Below, piece after piece: positions 1 through 8,211 of a stretch of DNA of 64,000 bases. Location of the stretch: assembly GCA_024707225.1 (NCBI GenBank), contig JANQAE010000001.1, positions 1,857,387 to 1,921,386 of the forward strand, in the 5' to 3' direction. Source of the stretch: Dokdonella sp. Lineage in GTDB: Bacteria; Pseudomonadota; Gammaproteobacteria; Xanthomonadales; Rhodanobacteraceae. Each line of letters begins with the position of its first letter. Position 1 is the stretch's first letter. The notes beneath the pieces were generated by a model. The model worked only from the letters and a program-made list of their open reading frames with translations. It was not told where the DNA came from and did not search any database. The translations under genes were made by a program, and so were the position numbers.

Positions 1-1597
1 GCAGGCCGGCATCGCTGCTGGCCCAGCTCGCGCCGGCATCGGTGCTCTTGAGCACGCGCCAGGCACGCACGCCGCCGACGCCGCGCGTGCCGGTCGCGGT
101 CGCGTACAGCGTGCGCAGCGGGCCGCTCGTGCAGGGGCCGCTCGCCGGCGGCGCGAGGCACGAGCGCGGATCGGCGACCAGGTTGCGCACGGTGCCGATC
201 GCGCGGCCGAACGCATTGCTCGGCACGCCGGCGTCGATCGTGCTCCAGGTCGCGCCGCCGTCGAGGCTCTTGTAGAGACCGCCGTCGCGCAGGCCGGTCG
301 CGGGATCCTCGCCGCTGCCGACCGCGTACAGCGTCGGCGACGGCGCGGTCGCCGTGGTCGGATCGAGCGTGATGCCGCGCACCTGGTAGGCGTCCAGGCC
401 GATGTTGGCGGCAGCCCAGCCGCTGCCGAGGCGGCGGTACAGCGCCGGCGACGGCGAGGTCGCCGCGTCACCGTAGCCGGCGTAGACGCGCATGCCGTCG
501 AGCGGATGCACGGCCAGGGCGCGGATGTTGGTCGCGGCCAGGCCGGCATTCGACGAGGCCCAGCTGAGCCCGTCGTTGCTGCTCACATAGAGGCCGCCGG
601 CCTCGGTCGCCAGCCACAGCGTCGGTACCGCCGGATAGCTCGGATGCACGGCCAGGTCGGTCGGCTGCGGCACGTGCTCGCCGTTGGTCGTGACGCCGGC
701 CGCGCGCGGCGCGAACGTGACGCCACCGTCGGTCGAGAGCTGCGCGTCGAGCCAGACACGCTCGGCGCCGCCGGGACGCGGCACCGCCAGCGCTGCGCCC
801 TGGTGCGCAGTCGCGGTCCAGCTCGCGCCGCCGTCGGTACTGACGTAGAGCGTGCCGACCCGCTGGAAGTACGGACCGATCAGCGCATAGAGACGGTTCG
901 GGTCGGCCGCCGAGCGCGCCGCCGCGAGCAGGCTCTGCTGGCAGGTGCCGGCGACCGGAATCGCGGTCCAGGTCGTGCCGCCGTCGACGCTGCGGCGCAG
1001 CGGCTGCGTCGTGCCGCTGCAGGCGGTCTCGGGCGTGCCGGCCAGCAGCACGGCCGAGGGCGCCGGCGCGGCCCAGACGTACTCGGACTCGACACCGGCG
1101 AGCGCGGCGACCGGCGCGAACGTGGCGCCGTCGTCGTCGCTGCGCGAGAGGCCGCCGCCGCGCGTCGCCAGCCACAGTACGCGGCCGCTGCCGGCATGGG
1201 CGACCGCCAGGCGCGCACGGCCGGCGTTCGGGAAGAAATCGTTGCGGTAGCCGGTCTCGGTCCAGCTCGACGCGCCGTCGGTACTGCGGTGCAGGCGACC
1301 CTGCGCGTCGATCAGCCAGAGCAGGCCGGCGGCGTCCGGATCGGTCGCGAAGACGCCGTTCCACGGCCGCGGCACCGGCAGGCCGGTCTCGGCGCTGTGC
1401 CAGCTGATGCCGGCGTCGAGGCTGCGGAAAAACCCGTTCCGCGTCGCCGCGTAGAGCCGGTCCGGCAGCAGCGGATCGGCGGCCACGGCGTGGATCTGGC
1501 CGCCGAACGGCCCGCTGCCGGTCCAGCTGCCCGGCGCCGCCGCCAACGGCAGGGCGGCCAGGGCGAGGCCCAGGCCGATCACTCGTACGATACGCAT
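1..1597 (-). CDS. Secreted BNR/Asp-box beta-propeller protein (3' end outside window)
   Basis: Secreted repeat protein of the BNR/Asp-box beta-propeller class. About 532 N-terminal residues lie in the window and the gene runs off the left edge with no stop. The ATG at 1597 gives a clear signal peptide (MRIVRV, then an L/A-rich core ending in PLAAAPGSW). The body is a run of Asp-box units of the form S-x-D-x-G-x-x-W, for example STDGASSW, SVDGGTTW, STDGGASW, SLDGGATW and STDAGASW, separated by blade segments with phrases such as RLYA and AVHP. Such propellers occur in sialidase-like and adhesion proteins, but no catalytic residue set can be assigned here, so the function is unknown. A second, unrelated-length BNR protein lies at 3211-5217. 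The frame was checked as consistent at both ends. Confidence 0.85.
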   Translation of the reverse strand, partial: MRIVRVIGLGLALAALPLAAAPGSWTGSGPFGGQIHAVAADPLLPDRLYAATRNGFFRSLDAGISWHSAETGLPVPRPWNGVFATDPDAAGLLWLIDAQGRLHRSTDGASSWTETGYRNDFFPNAGRARLAVAHAGSGRVLWLATRGGGLSRSDDDGATFAPVAALAGVESEYVWAAPAPSAVLLAGTPETACSGTTQPLRRSVDGGTTWTAIPVAGTCQQSLLAAARSAADPNRLYALIGPYFQRVGTLYVSTDGGASWTATAHQGAALAVPRPGGAERVWLDAQLSTDGGVTFAPRAAGVTTNGEHVPQPTDLAVHPSYPAVPTLWLATEAGGLYVSSNDGLSWASSNAGLAATNIRALAVHPLDGMRVYAGYGDAATSPSPALYRRLGSGWAAANIGLDAYQVRGITLDPTTATAPSPTLYAVGSGEDPATGLRDGGLYKSLDGGATWSTIDAGVPSNAFGRAIGTVRNLVADPRSCLAPPASGPCTSGPLRTLYATATGTRGVGGVRAWRVLKSTDAGASWASSDAGL

Positions 1598-1703
1598 GAC
1601 GAACTCCGATTCGCTCCAGTCTGCAGAACCGATACGCAAAATCGCGGCGAAGCAAGACATCGGCGGGCTTTGGTATCGTCCCGGTTTTGCTTGAGGAGTC
1701 GCC

Positions 1704-3146
1704 ATGCGCCTTGCACCGCCGTACGCCGGCCTGTTCACGTTGCTGGCGGCCGCCGCCCCCGCGTTCGCGGCCGGGCCGGCCGCGACGACGATCCCCGACC
1801 GCGCGCTGGCGACCGCCGAGAGCGCTGCGCGCGCAAGGACTCAAGGACGAGCTGGCCTGGTCGCTGACCGAGGACCTGACCACGACGATCGGCCCGCGCC
1901 TGGCCGGCGGCGCCAACGACCTGAAGGCACGTGAGTGGATGGAAGCGCGCTTCCGTGCGCTCGGCTTCGACCGGGTCTGGACCGAGCCGGTGACCTATCC
2001 GAAATGGGTGCGCCGCAGCGAGAGCGGCGCGATCGTCGCGCCGGTGCAGCAGACGCTGGCGCTGACCGCGCTCGGCAATTCGGCGCCGACGCCGAAGGGC
2101 GGCCTGAGCGCCGAGGTCGCCGCGTTCGCATCGCTCGACGCGCTGCGGGCGGCGCCCGACCCGGCCGTGCGCGGCAAGATCGTCTACGTCGCCAACCCGC
2201 GCATGACCGCGCGCGTCGACGGCGCCGACTACGGCAAGGGTTCGCGCGTGCGCTCGAGCGGTCCGTCGCTGGCCGCGCAGAAAGGGGCGCGGCGTTCGTG
2301 CTGCGCTCGGTCGGCTCGGACCACAACCGCACGCCGCATACCGGCGTCACCCGCTTCGCCGAGGGCGTCGCGCCGATTCCGGCTGCGGCGCTGTCCAATC
2401 CCGACGCCGACCTGCTCGACCGCCTGCTCGGCCGCGGCCAGCCGGTGTCGCTGCGCCTGGACCTCGACTGCGGCACCGAGGGCGAGTACACCGGCGCCAA
2501 CGTGATCGGCGAGATCCGCGGCCGCGGCGACGGCGGCGAGTACGTGCTGACCGGCGGCCATCTGGATTCGTGGGACCTCGGCACCGGCGCGATCGACGAC
2601 GCCTCCGGCATCGCGATCACGACCGCCGCGGCCAGGCTGATCGCGCAGCTGCCGCAGCGGCCGCGCCGCGCGATCCGCGTGGTCGCGTTCGCGAACGAGG
2701 AAGCCGGTCTGTTCGGCGGCGAGGCCTATGCCCAGCGACATCGCGACGAGATCGCCAAGGCCGTGCTCGGTGCCGAATCCGATGCCGGCGCCGACCGCAT
2801 CGTCAAGCTGACCGCGACCGTCAAGCCCGAGGCGCGCGCCGCGATCGACCGCATCGCCGCGGCACTGGCGCCGCTCGGCGTCACCTACGACGCCGCCGCG
2901 CCCGGCAGTGGAGGCTCGGACCTGTCGGCCGTGCACGCGGTCGGCATGGCCGGCCTGTCGCTGCACCAGGATACCTCGCGCTATTTCGAGTGGCACCACA
3001 CCGCCAACGACACGCTCGACAAGGTCGACCCCGACCAGCTGCGCCAGAACGTGGCGGTCTACGCGGTCGCGCTGTACCTGGCCGCCGAGGCGGAGGGCGA
3101 TTTCGGCTCGGCGCCGGGTGCGTTTGCGAAGGACGAGAAGAACTGA
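1704..3146 (+). pseudogene. M28 family metallo-aminopeptidase, reading frame broken twice
   Basis: Exported zinc aminopeptidase of family M28. The start at 1704 gives a signal peptide (MRLAPPYAG to PAFAAG). The reading frame then changes near 1818-1833, where the protein continues as QGLKDELAW and TTTIGPRLAGG. It changes back near 2281-2293, beside the run AAAGGGG, where it continues as FVLRSVGSDHN. Downstream the co-catalytic metal site is complete: H and D of GGHLDSWDLGTGAIDD, the NEEAGLFGG glutamates, the ESDAGAD aspartate and the final H of WHHTANDT. The second break is explained by two surplus bases in adjacent homopolymers. Intact conservation on both sides of each break argues for sequencing error or a very recent pseudogene. 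Strand-opposed to the BNR gene upstream; the BNR gene at 3211 follows on the same strand. Confidence 0.8.
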
Positions 3147-3210
3147 TCGATCGCAGGCGGTTTCGCATTACGCGATCCCCGCGACGGAGCCGGCGACTGC
3201 GGAGGGAGAC

Positions 3211-5217
3211 ATGAAGCGCTGCCTATGGACCGCCACTCGCTCATCAGGCGCCCCGCGTTGCCGCGTCCTGCCGGCGGCTGTCGCGCTGTCGGCCGCGATG
3301 TTCGTACCCGCCGAGTCGATGGCAGCCTCCGTCTGGAGATCGGCCGGTCCGGACGGCGGACCAGTCGAACATGTTGCGGCATCGGCGACGACGCTCTACG
3401 CCGCCACGCAGAGCGGTGTGTACCGCTCGTTCGACGAAGGCCGGCAGTGGACGTGGAGCAGCGCGGGTATGCCGCGCGCCTATCACGTAAGGCGCGTGGA
3501 CATCAGTCCGACCGACCCGAATGTGCTGTGGGCCTACGGCGACTCGGCCCATTGGCGCAGCGGTGATGGCGGCACGTCATGGACACGTATGGATCCGGGT
3601 TGGCCTCCGGACTTCAAGCCAGTCGTGTTCGACGATGCGAGCAATGGCGACAGCCTCGTCACATTCCGGTCCGGGGAGCGTCTGCTGCGGCATTCGACCG
3701 ACGGCGGTTTCAGTTGGCGACGGCTGGGTTTCGGCACCAGCGGCCAAGGCCGGGTCGACACGTTCGCGGTCGATGCCCGTCACCGCACCTACTATGCGAT
3801 CGTCGACGGTCGACTGCTGACGTCTCCTTCCGGCGTCGGCGTCTGGCGCGTGCTCAGTCACCATCCGTACGGCCAGGACTGGCTGCTGCCCGACGGCTCG
3901 AATGACGGCCTGATCCTGGGTTTTCAGAACATCGAGAGCTACCGGGTCATGCGCTACGAGATTCCGACAGGTACCTACCAGCAGGTGCTCGACCTGCCGA
4001 ACGGTGGCTGGCCGATCGCCGATCCGGCCACGCCGGGGCGACTGTGGCTGCAGACCTGGGGGTACGACGGAGCGATCACCTATCAGTTGCGCGAGAGCCG
4101 TGATTTCGGACGTAGTTGGGATGCCCCGCACAGCACCGGCGCCTTGCGCACGCTGGCCGCGGATTCTCACCTGCCGGGCCGCCTCTACGGCGCGAGCCTG
4201 CGCGGATTCGCTCTTTCGGACGATGCCGGTCGCCACTGGGAAACGCGAACGCGCGGCGTACCGCAGGCCATCGTCAATGCGGTCGCGCTCGACCCACGCG
4301 ATCCCACACGATTTCTGGCCGGCACCGAACTGGGTGAGGTCTTGCTCGGCACCGGCGACGGCACGCAATGGAGCAGCCCGGCGACCGGCCTGTCCGGCGC
4401 GCCGGTACTCGCGCTTGCCTACGCGCCTTCGATGGCTATGGTCGCGTTCGCGGCGACCCGAGAAGGCCTCTACCGCAGTGACGACGGCGGCCTGCACTGG
4501 AATCGGATCTCCTCGACCGGCTTGCCGAGCGATGACGGCTCGATCGACAGGCTGATCGTCGATGCCGGTGATATCTCCTTGCTCACCGCACGTACGCGCG
4601 GCGGCGGTCTGTACTGGTCCGACGACGCCGGTCTTACCTGGCGCCTGGGTGAGTCGAACGTTCTGCAGATCGAAGCTTCGCCGAATGGGCGGCGCCTCTA
4701 TGCGCTTCAGCAACCCTGGCCGAACACGAATCGATGGCTGCATCTGCTGAGGGCGGACCGTCACGGCGCACCGTTCGAGCGAGTCGACGAGCGCACGCTG
4801 ACGATGGCACTGGCGGTCAATCCACATGCCGACAACGTGATCCTCGCACTGTCGAACGAGACAGGGGCCAGCCTGTCCTACGCGACCCGCATGTCGAGCG
4901 ACGGCGGCCACACCTGGCACGAGCGCGATCGTTTGTTCCTGTCCTGGACGAGTGACGTCAGATTGCGCTTCGACCCGTGCGACTCGCGAACCGTGTACGC
5001 GACCACGTCAGGCAGCAGCTTCGCGCGCAGCCGCGACCTGGGCCTGACCTGGGAATACGAGGAGCTGCCGCTGCGCGGCGATCGCGTGTCGGAACTCTCG
5101 ACCCGCTGTCACCGTGGCCGCAACCACTTGACCGTGCACGGCGGTCCACGCGGTGTGCTGGTGCGCGAGCCGGAAACCGTCGATGCGATCTGGCGCTGGG
5201 GCTACGACGGCGACTGA
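3211..5217 (+). CDS. Secreted BNR/Asp-box repeat protein
   Basis: Exported beta-propeller protein of 668 residues, function unknown. The ATG at 3211 follows GGAGGGA at 3201-3207 and gives a signal peptide (MKRCLWT, then PAAVALSAAMFV, cleavage near SMAAS). The long open frame continues upstream to 2908, but that part overlaps the M28 gene and lacks a signal. Asp-box motifs recur through the protein (SFDEGRQW, SGDGGTSW, STDGGFSW, SDDAGRHW, SDDGGLHW, SDDAGLTW, SSDGGHTW), so nearly the whole chain is propeller blades, as in YCF48 and sortilin-type repeats. It does not carry the F-x-x-GFE C-terminus seen on two other exported proteins here and ends in WRWGYDGD. It starts 64 bp after the aminopeptidase gene and could share its transcript. 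Confidence 0.82.
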   Translation: MKRCLWTATRSSGAPRCRVLPAAVALSAAMFVPAESMAASVWRSAGPDGGPVEHVAASATTLYAATQSGVYRSFDEGRQWTWSSAGMPRAYHVRRVDISPTDPNVLWAYGDSAHWRSGDGGTSWTRMDPGWPPDFKPVVFDDASNGDSLVTFRSGERLLRHSTDGGFSWRRLGFGTSGQGRVDTFAVDARHRTYYAIVDGRLLTSPSGVGVWRVLSHHPYGQDWLLPDGSNDGLILGFQNIESYRVMRYEIPTGTYQQVLDLPNGGWPIADPATPGRLWLQTWGYDGAITYQLRESRDFGRSWDAPHSTGALRTLAADSHLPGRLYGASLRGFALSDDAGRHWETRTRGVPQAIVNAVALDPRDPTRFLAGTELGEVLLGTGDGTQWSSPATGLSGAPVLALAYAPSMAMVAFAATREGLYRSDDGGLHWNRISSTGLPSDDGSIDRLIVDAGDISLLTARTRGGGLYWSDDAGLTWRLGESNVLQIEASPNGRRLYALQQPWPNTNRWLHLLRADRHGAPFERVDERTLTMALAVNPHADNVILALSNETGASLSYATRMSSDGGHTWHERDRLFLSWTSDVRLRFDPCDSRTVYATTSGSSFARSRDLGLTWEYEELPLRGDRVSELSTRCHRGRNHLTVHGGPRGVLVREPETVDAIWRWGYDGD

Positions 5218-5532
5218 GCGGTCGTAGCCCGGTGCAGATCCTAGCGAAGGCCCCCAGTCGCCCGCGCTCGACTCCGATCCCACCTACAGCCGCACTGCTG
5301 CCCGATCTCGCCGTGCGATATCCCCCGGTCGTGTCGCCGAAGAGGAGACGGGTCGTTCGTCGGGAAGAGCCGTTCCCACGGCCGCGATTCCAGACTCATC
5401 GGCGTTCTCATCGCGGTGATGAGACGGAAAGGATCGATCCCATGACGATGTCCCGAGATCGTGTCGCATCGCACGATGGAACGGGCACCGCGCAGCGCTA
5501 GAGTCCGAACTCGGAACCGGATCTCAGTCCGC
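5218..5532. other. Intergenic stretch, no gene seen
   Basis: No convincing coding frame, RNA gene or repeat was seen in these 315 bases. A short dyad, CTCATC-GCGGT-GATGAG, lies near 5406-5422. The stretch may carry the promoter of the gene at 5533, whose exact start is uncertain. Confidence 0.4.
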
Positions 5533-6774
5533 ATGCCATGGAGTGCCCAAGTGTCGCAGGATCAAAACGCTCGCTCGGCGAGAAACCCCATCACACCCCG
5601 TTTCAGGAAGCGGGGTCGATCGACGAGCGTCACGCTGATGGCACTTTGGTGCTTCATCGCGTCTCCGGCGTTCGGTTTCCAGATCGCCGCATCGGTTTCT
5701 TCGATCGAGTCCCGCCTGACCAACGAGCCCGACAGCACCTTGCGCCGCACCGGGCTCAAGCTGGGCGTTCTGCTCAAGAGTCCGGTGCACGAGGAAATCA
5801 CTCAACTCGCATACGGGTGTCCGGTATCGCCGGCCAAGCTCGCGAAGGACGAATTCTGCGGCCGAAAAGACGGATCCTTCGCCGACGCGTTCGTGATCTA
5901 TGGCGTGCGCTGGAACGATGTGCCGCCGTTCCGTCTGCTTCCGGAGGAAGGCAACTGCTCCTATCTTGGCAAACGATGCCGAACGGATCAGACGATTCGG
6001 TTCGCAACGCAACCGGACTGCTGGCTGTGCCTGTTCAAGGATGCCGAAAAGAAGACGGTTCATACGCCGATCCGCGGCTGCCTGGCGCAGTCGTCGCACG
6101 GGGCGGCGCGTGGCAACCTCATGACGCGCTCGCACTTCGGGGATCTGCAGTTTCTTCACTCGATGGCCTACACGGCGGGCCAGCCGGCCATCGAGACGCG
6201 CGACGACGTCATCGATTGGATCGAGTTCGCCTGGAAGGTGGCCTCGCGCGAGATCACGCCGCAGCAAAAACTCAAGGACATCGACAATCCGACATTGAAG
6301 ACACACTTCGGCTGCTCGGAGTGGACGGTGGCCGATCTCTACATACTCGGCAGGCAGGATGCGGGTTCGGGGCTGATATCGCGCCTTCATCAGATCGCAT
6401 TCGGATCGATCCTGCACACGGTCCAGGATTCGTTCGCGGCCGGCCACACGACCAGGGAGCCACGACGTCCCGAAGGGACGTGCGCAAGCACTTCGTTTCG
6501 CAGTGTGCCTCGCATCGTCGAGTTTCACAGCTACGCCGAACAGGACGGAGCCTTACATGACCATGAAGACAGCCGGGAGGCCCTGGTCGGTGGCGTGATC
6601 GGAGAAGATTGGCCTCTCGCGGTGGAGACCACGCGACACTTGTTCGATTTGCACGATGCAAGGACCAACTGGGACGAGGTACGCCCCTACGTCGAGTGCC
6701 TGTTCATGGTGACGCCGGATGCAGCTGCTTCATCCGGCGGGAAAGCGTTCGCGCGCGGGCGCGCCGTCCAGTAG
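5533..6774 (+). CDS. Exported protein, possibly zinc phospholipase C/S1-P1 nuclease-like
   Basis: Hypothetical secreted protein of about 413 residues. A basic n-region (RFRKRGRSTS) and hydrophobic core (VTLMALWCFIASPAFGFQ) form a signal peptide, so mature protein starts near residue 55 if the ATG at 5533 is used. The frame is also open back to a GTG at 5461, and an ATG at 5638 is another candidate; no good ribosome-binding site decides. Spaced histidines and acidic residues (SPVHEEITQLA, RSHFGDLQFLHSMA, LHTVQDSFAAGH, DLHDART) recall the H-x3-H and HxxxD ligands of the zinc phospholipase C/S1-P1 nuclease fold, which is suggestive only. Multiple cysteines (GCP, FCGR, NCSYLGKRC, CWLC) suggest disulfides in an exported domain. 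Function is not established. Confidence 0.6.
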   Translation: MPWSAQVSQDQNARSARNPITPRFRKRGRSTSVTLMALWCFIASPAFGFQIAASVSSIESRLTNEPDSTLRRTGLKLGVLLKSPVHEEITQLAYGCPVSPAKLAKDEFCGRKDGSFADAFVIYGVRWNDVPPFRLLPEEGNCSYLGKRCRTDQTIRFATQPDCWLCLFKDAEKKTVHTPIRGCLAQSSHGAARGNLMTRSHFGDLQFLHSMAYTAGQPAIETRDDVIDWIEFAWKVASREITPQQKLKDIDNPTLKTHFGCSEWTVADLYILGRQDAGSGLISRLHQIAFGSILHTVQDSFAAGHTTREPRRPEGTCASTSFRSVPRIVEFHSYAEQDGALHDHEDSREALVGGVIGEDWPLAVETTRHLFDLHDARTNWDEVRPYVECLFMVTPDAAASSGGKAFARGRAVQ

Positions 6775-6787
6775 TGCACGTCGACTC

Positions 6788-7639
6788 TCATCGATTCGCG
6801 CGCACCTGCCGCCACCATTCCGCGAACGTCACGGCCGCGCTGGCGGCGATGTTGAGGCTCTCGACCGCGCCGCTGCCGGGGATCGTCAGGCGCAGATCGG
6901 CCGCGTCGACCAGCGCGCGGTCCATGCCCTCGCCTTCGGCGCCGAACACCAGCAGCAGGCGCTGCGGCAGCTGCGCCTGGTACAGCGGCGTGCCTTCGCG
7001 CGGCACGGTCGCGCCGATCGCGTAGCCGGCGCGGCGCAGCGTCGCGAACGCGGCACGCGTATCGTCGATGCGCGCCAGCGGCACGGCCTCGGCACCGCCT
7101 TCGGCGACGCGCGCGGCTGCGCCGGACAGATCGAGCGAAGAGGCGGCCGGCACGATCACGCCGCCGGCGCCGAAGTGCGCGGCGCTGCGCAACACCGCGC
7201 CGAGGTTGTGCGGGTTGCCGACGCCGTCGAGCCAGATCAGCAGCGAGGCGCCGGCGGCCGGCTGCAGCGCGAGCAAGGCGTCGAGCGACAGCGGCGCGCG
7301 CCGGCGCAGGTCGAAGCACACGCCCTCGTGATGGCGCGAGCCGGTCAGCTTGTCGAGATCCTCGGCGGCGACGACGCGATAGCCGAGCCGATGCTGGACG
7401 CACCAGGCCAGCACCGGCTTCAGTGCCGGGATGCGCGATTCGAGCAGATAGACCTTGCGCAGATCGTCCGGTCGCCGCGCGAACGCGGCCAGACAGGCGT
7501 TGAGGCCGTACAGGCGCTGCTCGGCCGGCGGCCGCGCGGCTGCGGGCTCCTCGGCGATGCGCGTATCGGGCGGACGCCGCGCATTGCGCCACGGCGAATC
7601 GGCGGGCGGACCCGGACGGCGCGGGCGGTGGTCGGACAT
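6788..7639 (-). CDS. TrmH/SpoU-family RNA 2'-O-methyltransferase
   Basis: SAM-dependent RNA ribose methyltransferase of the SPOUT superfamily, 283 residues. The N-terminal part (RLYGLNACLAAF to DKLTGSRHHEGVC) is the L30e-like substrate-binding domain common in RlmB-type enzymes. The C-terminal domain shows the three SpoU motifs in order: GVGNPHNLGAVLRSAAHFG (motif 1), LLVFGAEGEGM (motif 2) and IPGSGAVESLNIAASAAV (motif 3, the knot). The basic, proline-rich first 40 residues are a variable extension similar in position to that of E. coli YfiF. Whether the target is rRNA or tRNA cannot be read from sequence. It begins 5 bp after the stop of the GNAT gene, so it is the last gene of the efflux-pump transcript. 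Confidence 0.9.
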   Translation of the reverse strand: MSDHRPRRPGPPADSPWRNARRPPDTRIAEEPAAARPPAEQRLYGLNACLAAFARRPDDLRKVYLLESRIPALKPVLAWCVQHRLGYRVVAAEDLDKLTGSRHHEGVCFDLRRRAPLSLDALLALQPAAGASLLIWLDGVGNPHNLGAVLRSAAHFGAGGVIVPAASSLDLSGAAARVAEGGAEAVPLARIDDTRAAFATLRRAGYAIGATVPREGTPLYQAQLPQRLLLVFGAEGEGMDRALVDAADLRLTIPGSGAVESLNIAASAAVTFAEWWRQVRANR

Positions 7640-7644
7640 CGGGT

Positions 7645-8211
7645 TTACCTTCGGTCGGCGGCGCCCTCGTGCGCCGGGCGCAGGCGGGCATAGAGCAGGA
7701 CGTCCAGTATCTCACCGCGCTTGATCGCGGCGCGACGCTGGATGCCCTCGAGCACGAAGCCGCTGCGCTCGAGCACCTTCGCCGAGGCCGGATGGCCGGC
7801 GTAGACGATCGCCTGCAGACGCTCGAACGGGTACCGCGCAAACAGATACGCGCACCACAGCGGCAGCGCCGCGCTCATCAGGCCGCGGCCCCAGTACGCA
7901 CGGCCGAGCCAGTAACCGATCTGACCGGTCAGGCGGTGCACGTCACGGCCGGGTTCGACGCCGATGCCGCCGATCGCTTCGCCAGCGGCCGTCCCTTCGT
8001 CGATCGCGATCGCCCAGGCCGTGCCGGTCTGCGCAAGCCCGTCGAGGAAGGCCTCGGCGTCGGCGGCCGTATACGGATACGGGAAACGGTCGGACAGGAA
8101 GCGCGAGACCTCCGCGTCGTCGGCGTGCCGCTGCAGCGACCTGGCATCCTCGCGCCGCCACGGCCGCAGCACGAAGCCGGGGCCGGCGATCGCCTCGGCG
8201 GCGCCGCTCAT
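7645..8211 (-). CDS. GNAT family N-acetyltransferase (RimJ/RimL-like)
   Basis: Acetyl-CoA-dependent acetyltransferase of 188 residues, in the RimJ/RimL-like GNAT branch (acetyltransf_3). The chain starts with the typical LRPWRREDARSL strand, continues with IGYWLGRAYWGRGLMSAAL (the pyrophosphate-binding loop region, R-G-x-x-x-A form) and ends with the ASAKVLERSGFVLEG segment that closes the fold. The ATG at 8211 was chosen because it overlaps the TGA of the RND transporter gene as ATGA, so translation is coupled. The open frame continues upstream only as overlap with the pump gene. The substrate may be a protein N-terminus, an antibiotic or a metabolite. Lying between a drug-type pump and an RNA methylase it might have a resistance role, but that is a guess. 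Confidence 0.9.
   Translation of the reverse strand: MSGAAEAIAGPGFVLRPWRREDARSLQRHADDAEVSRFLSDRFPYPYTAADAEAFLDGLAQTGTAWAIAIDEGTAAGEAIGGIGVEPGRDVHRLTGQIGYWLGRAYWGRGLMSAALPLWCAYLFARYPFERLQAIVYAGHPASAKVLERSGFVLEGIQRRAAIKRGEILDVLLYARLRPAHEGAADRR

Noticed and set aside
1704-3146. Programmed frameshifting in the M28 gene
   Set aside because: No slippery heptamer with a downstream pseudoknot was seen, and two opposite breaks in one gene with homopolymers nearby are better explained by sequence errors.
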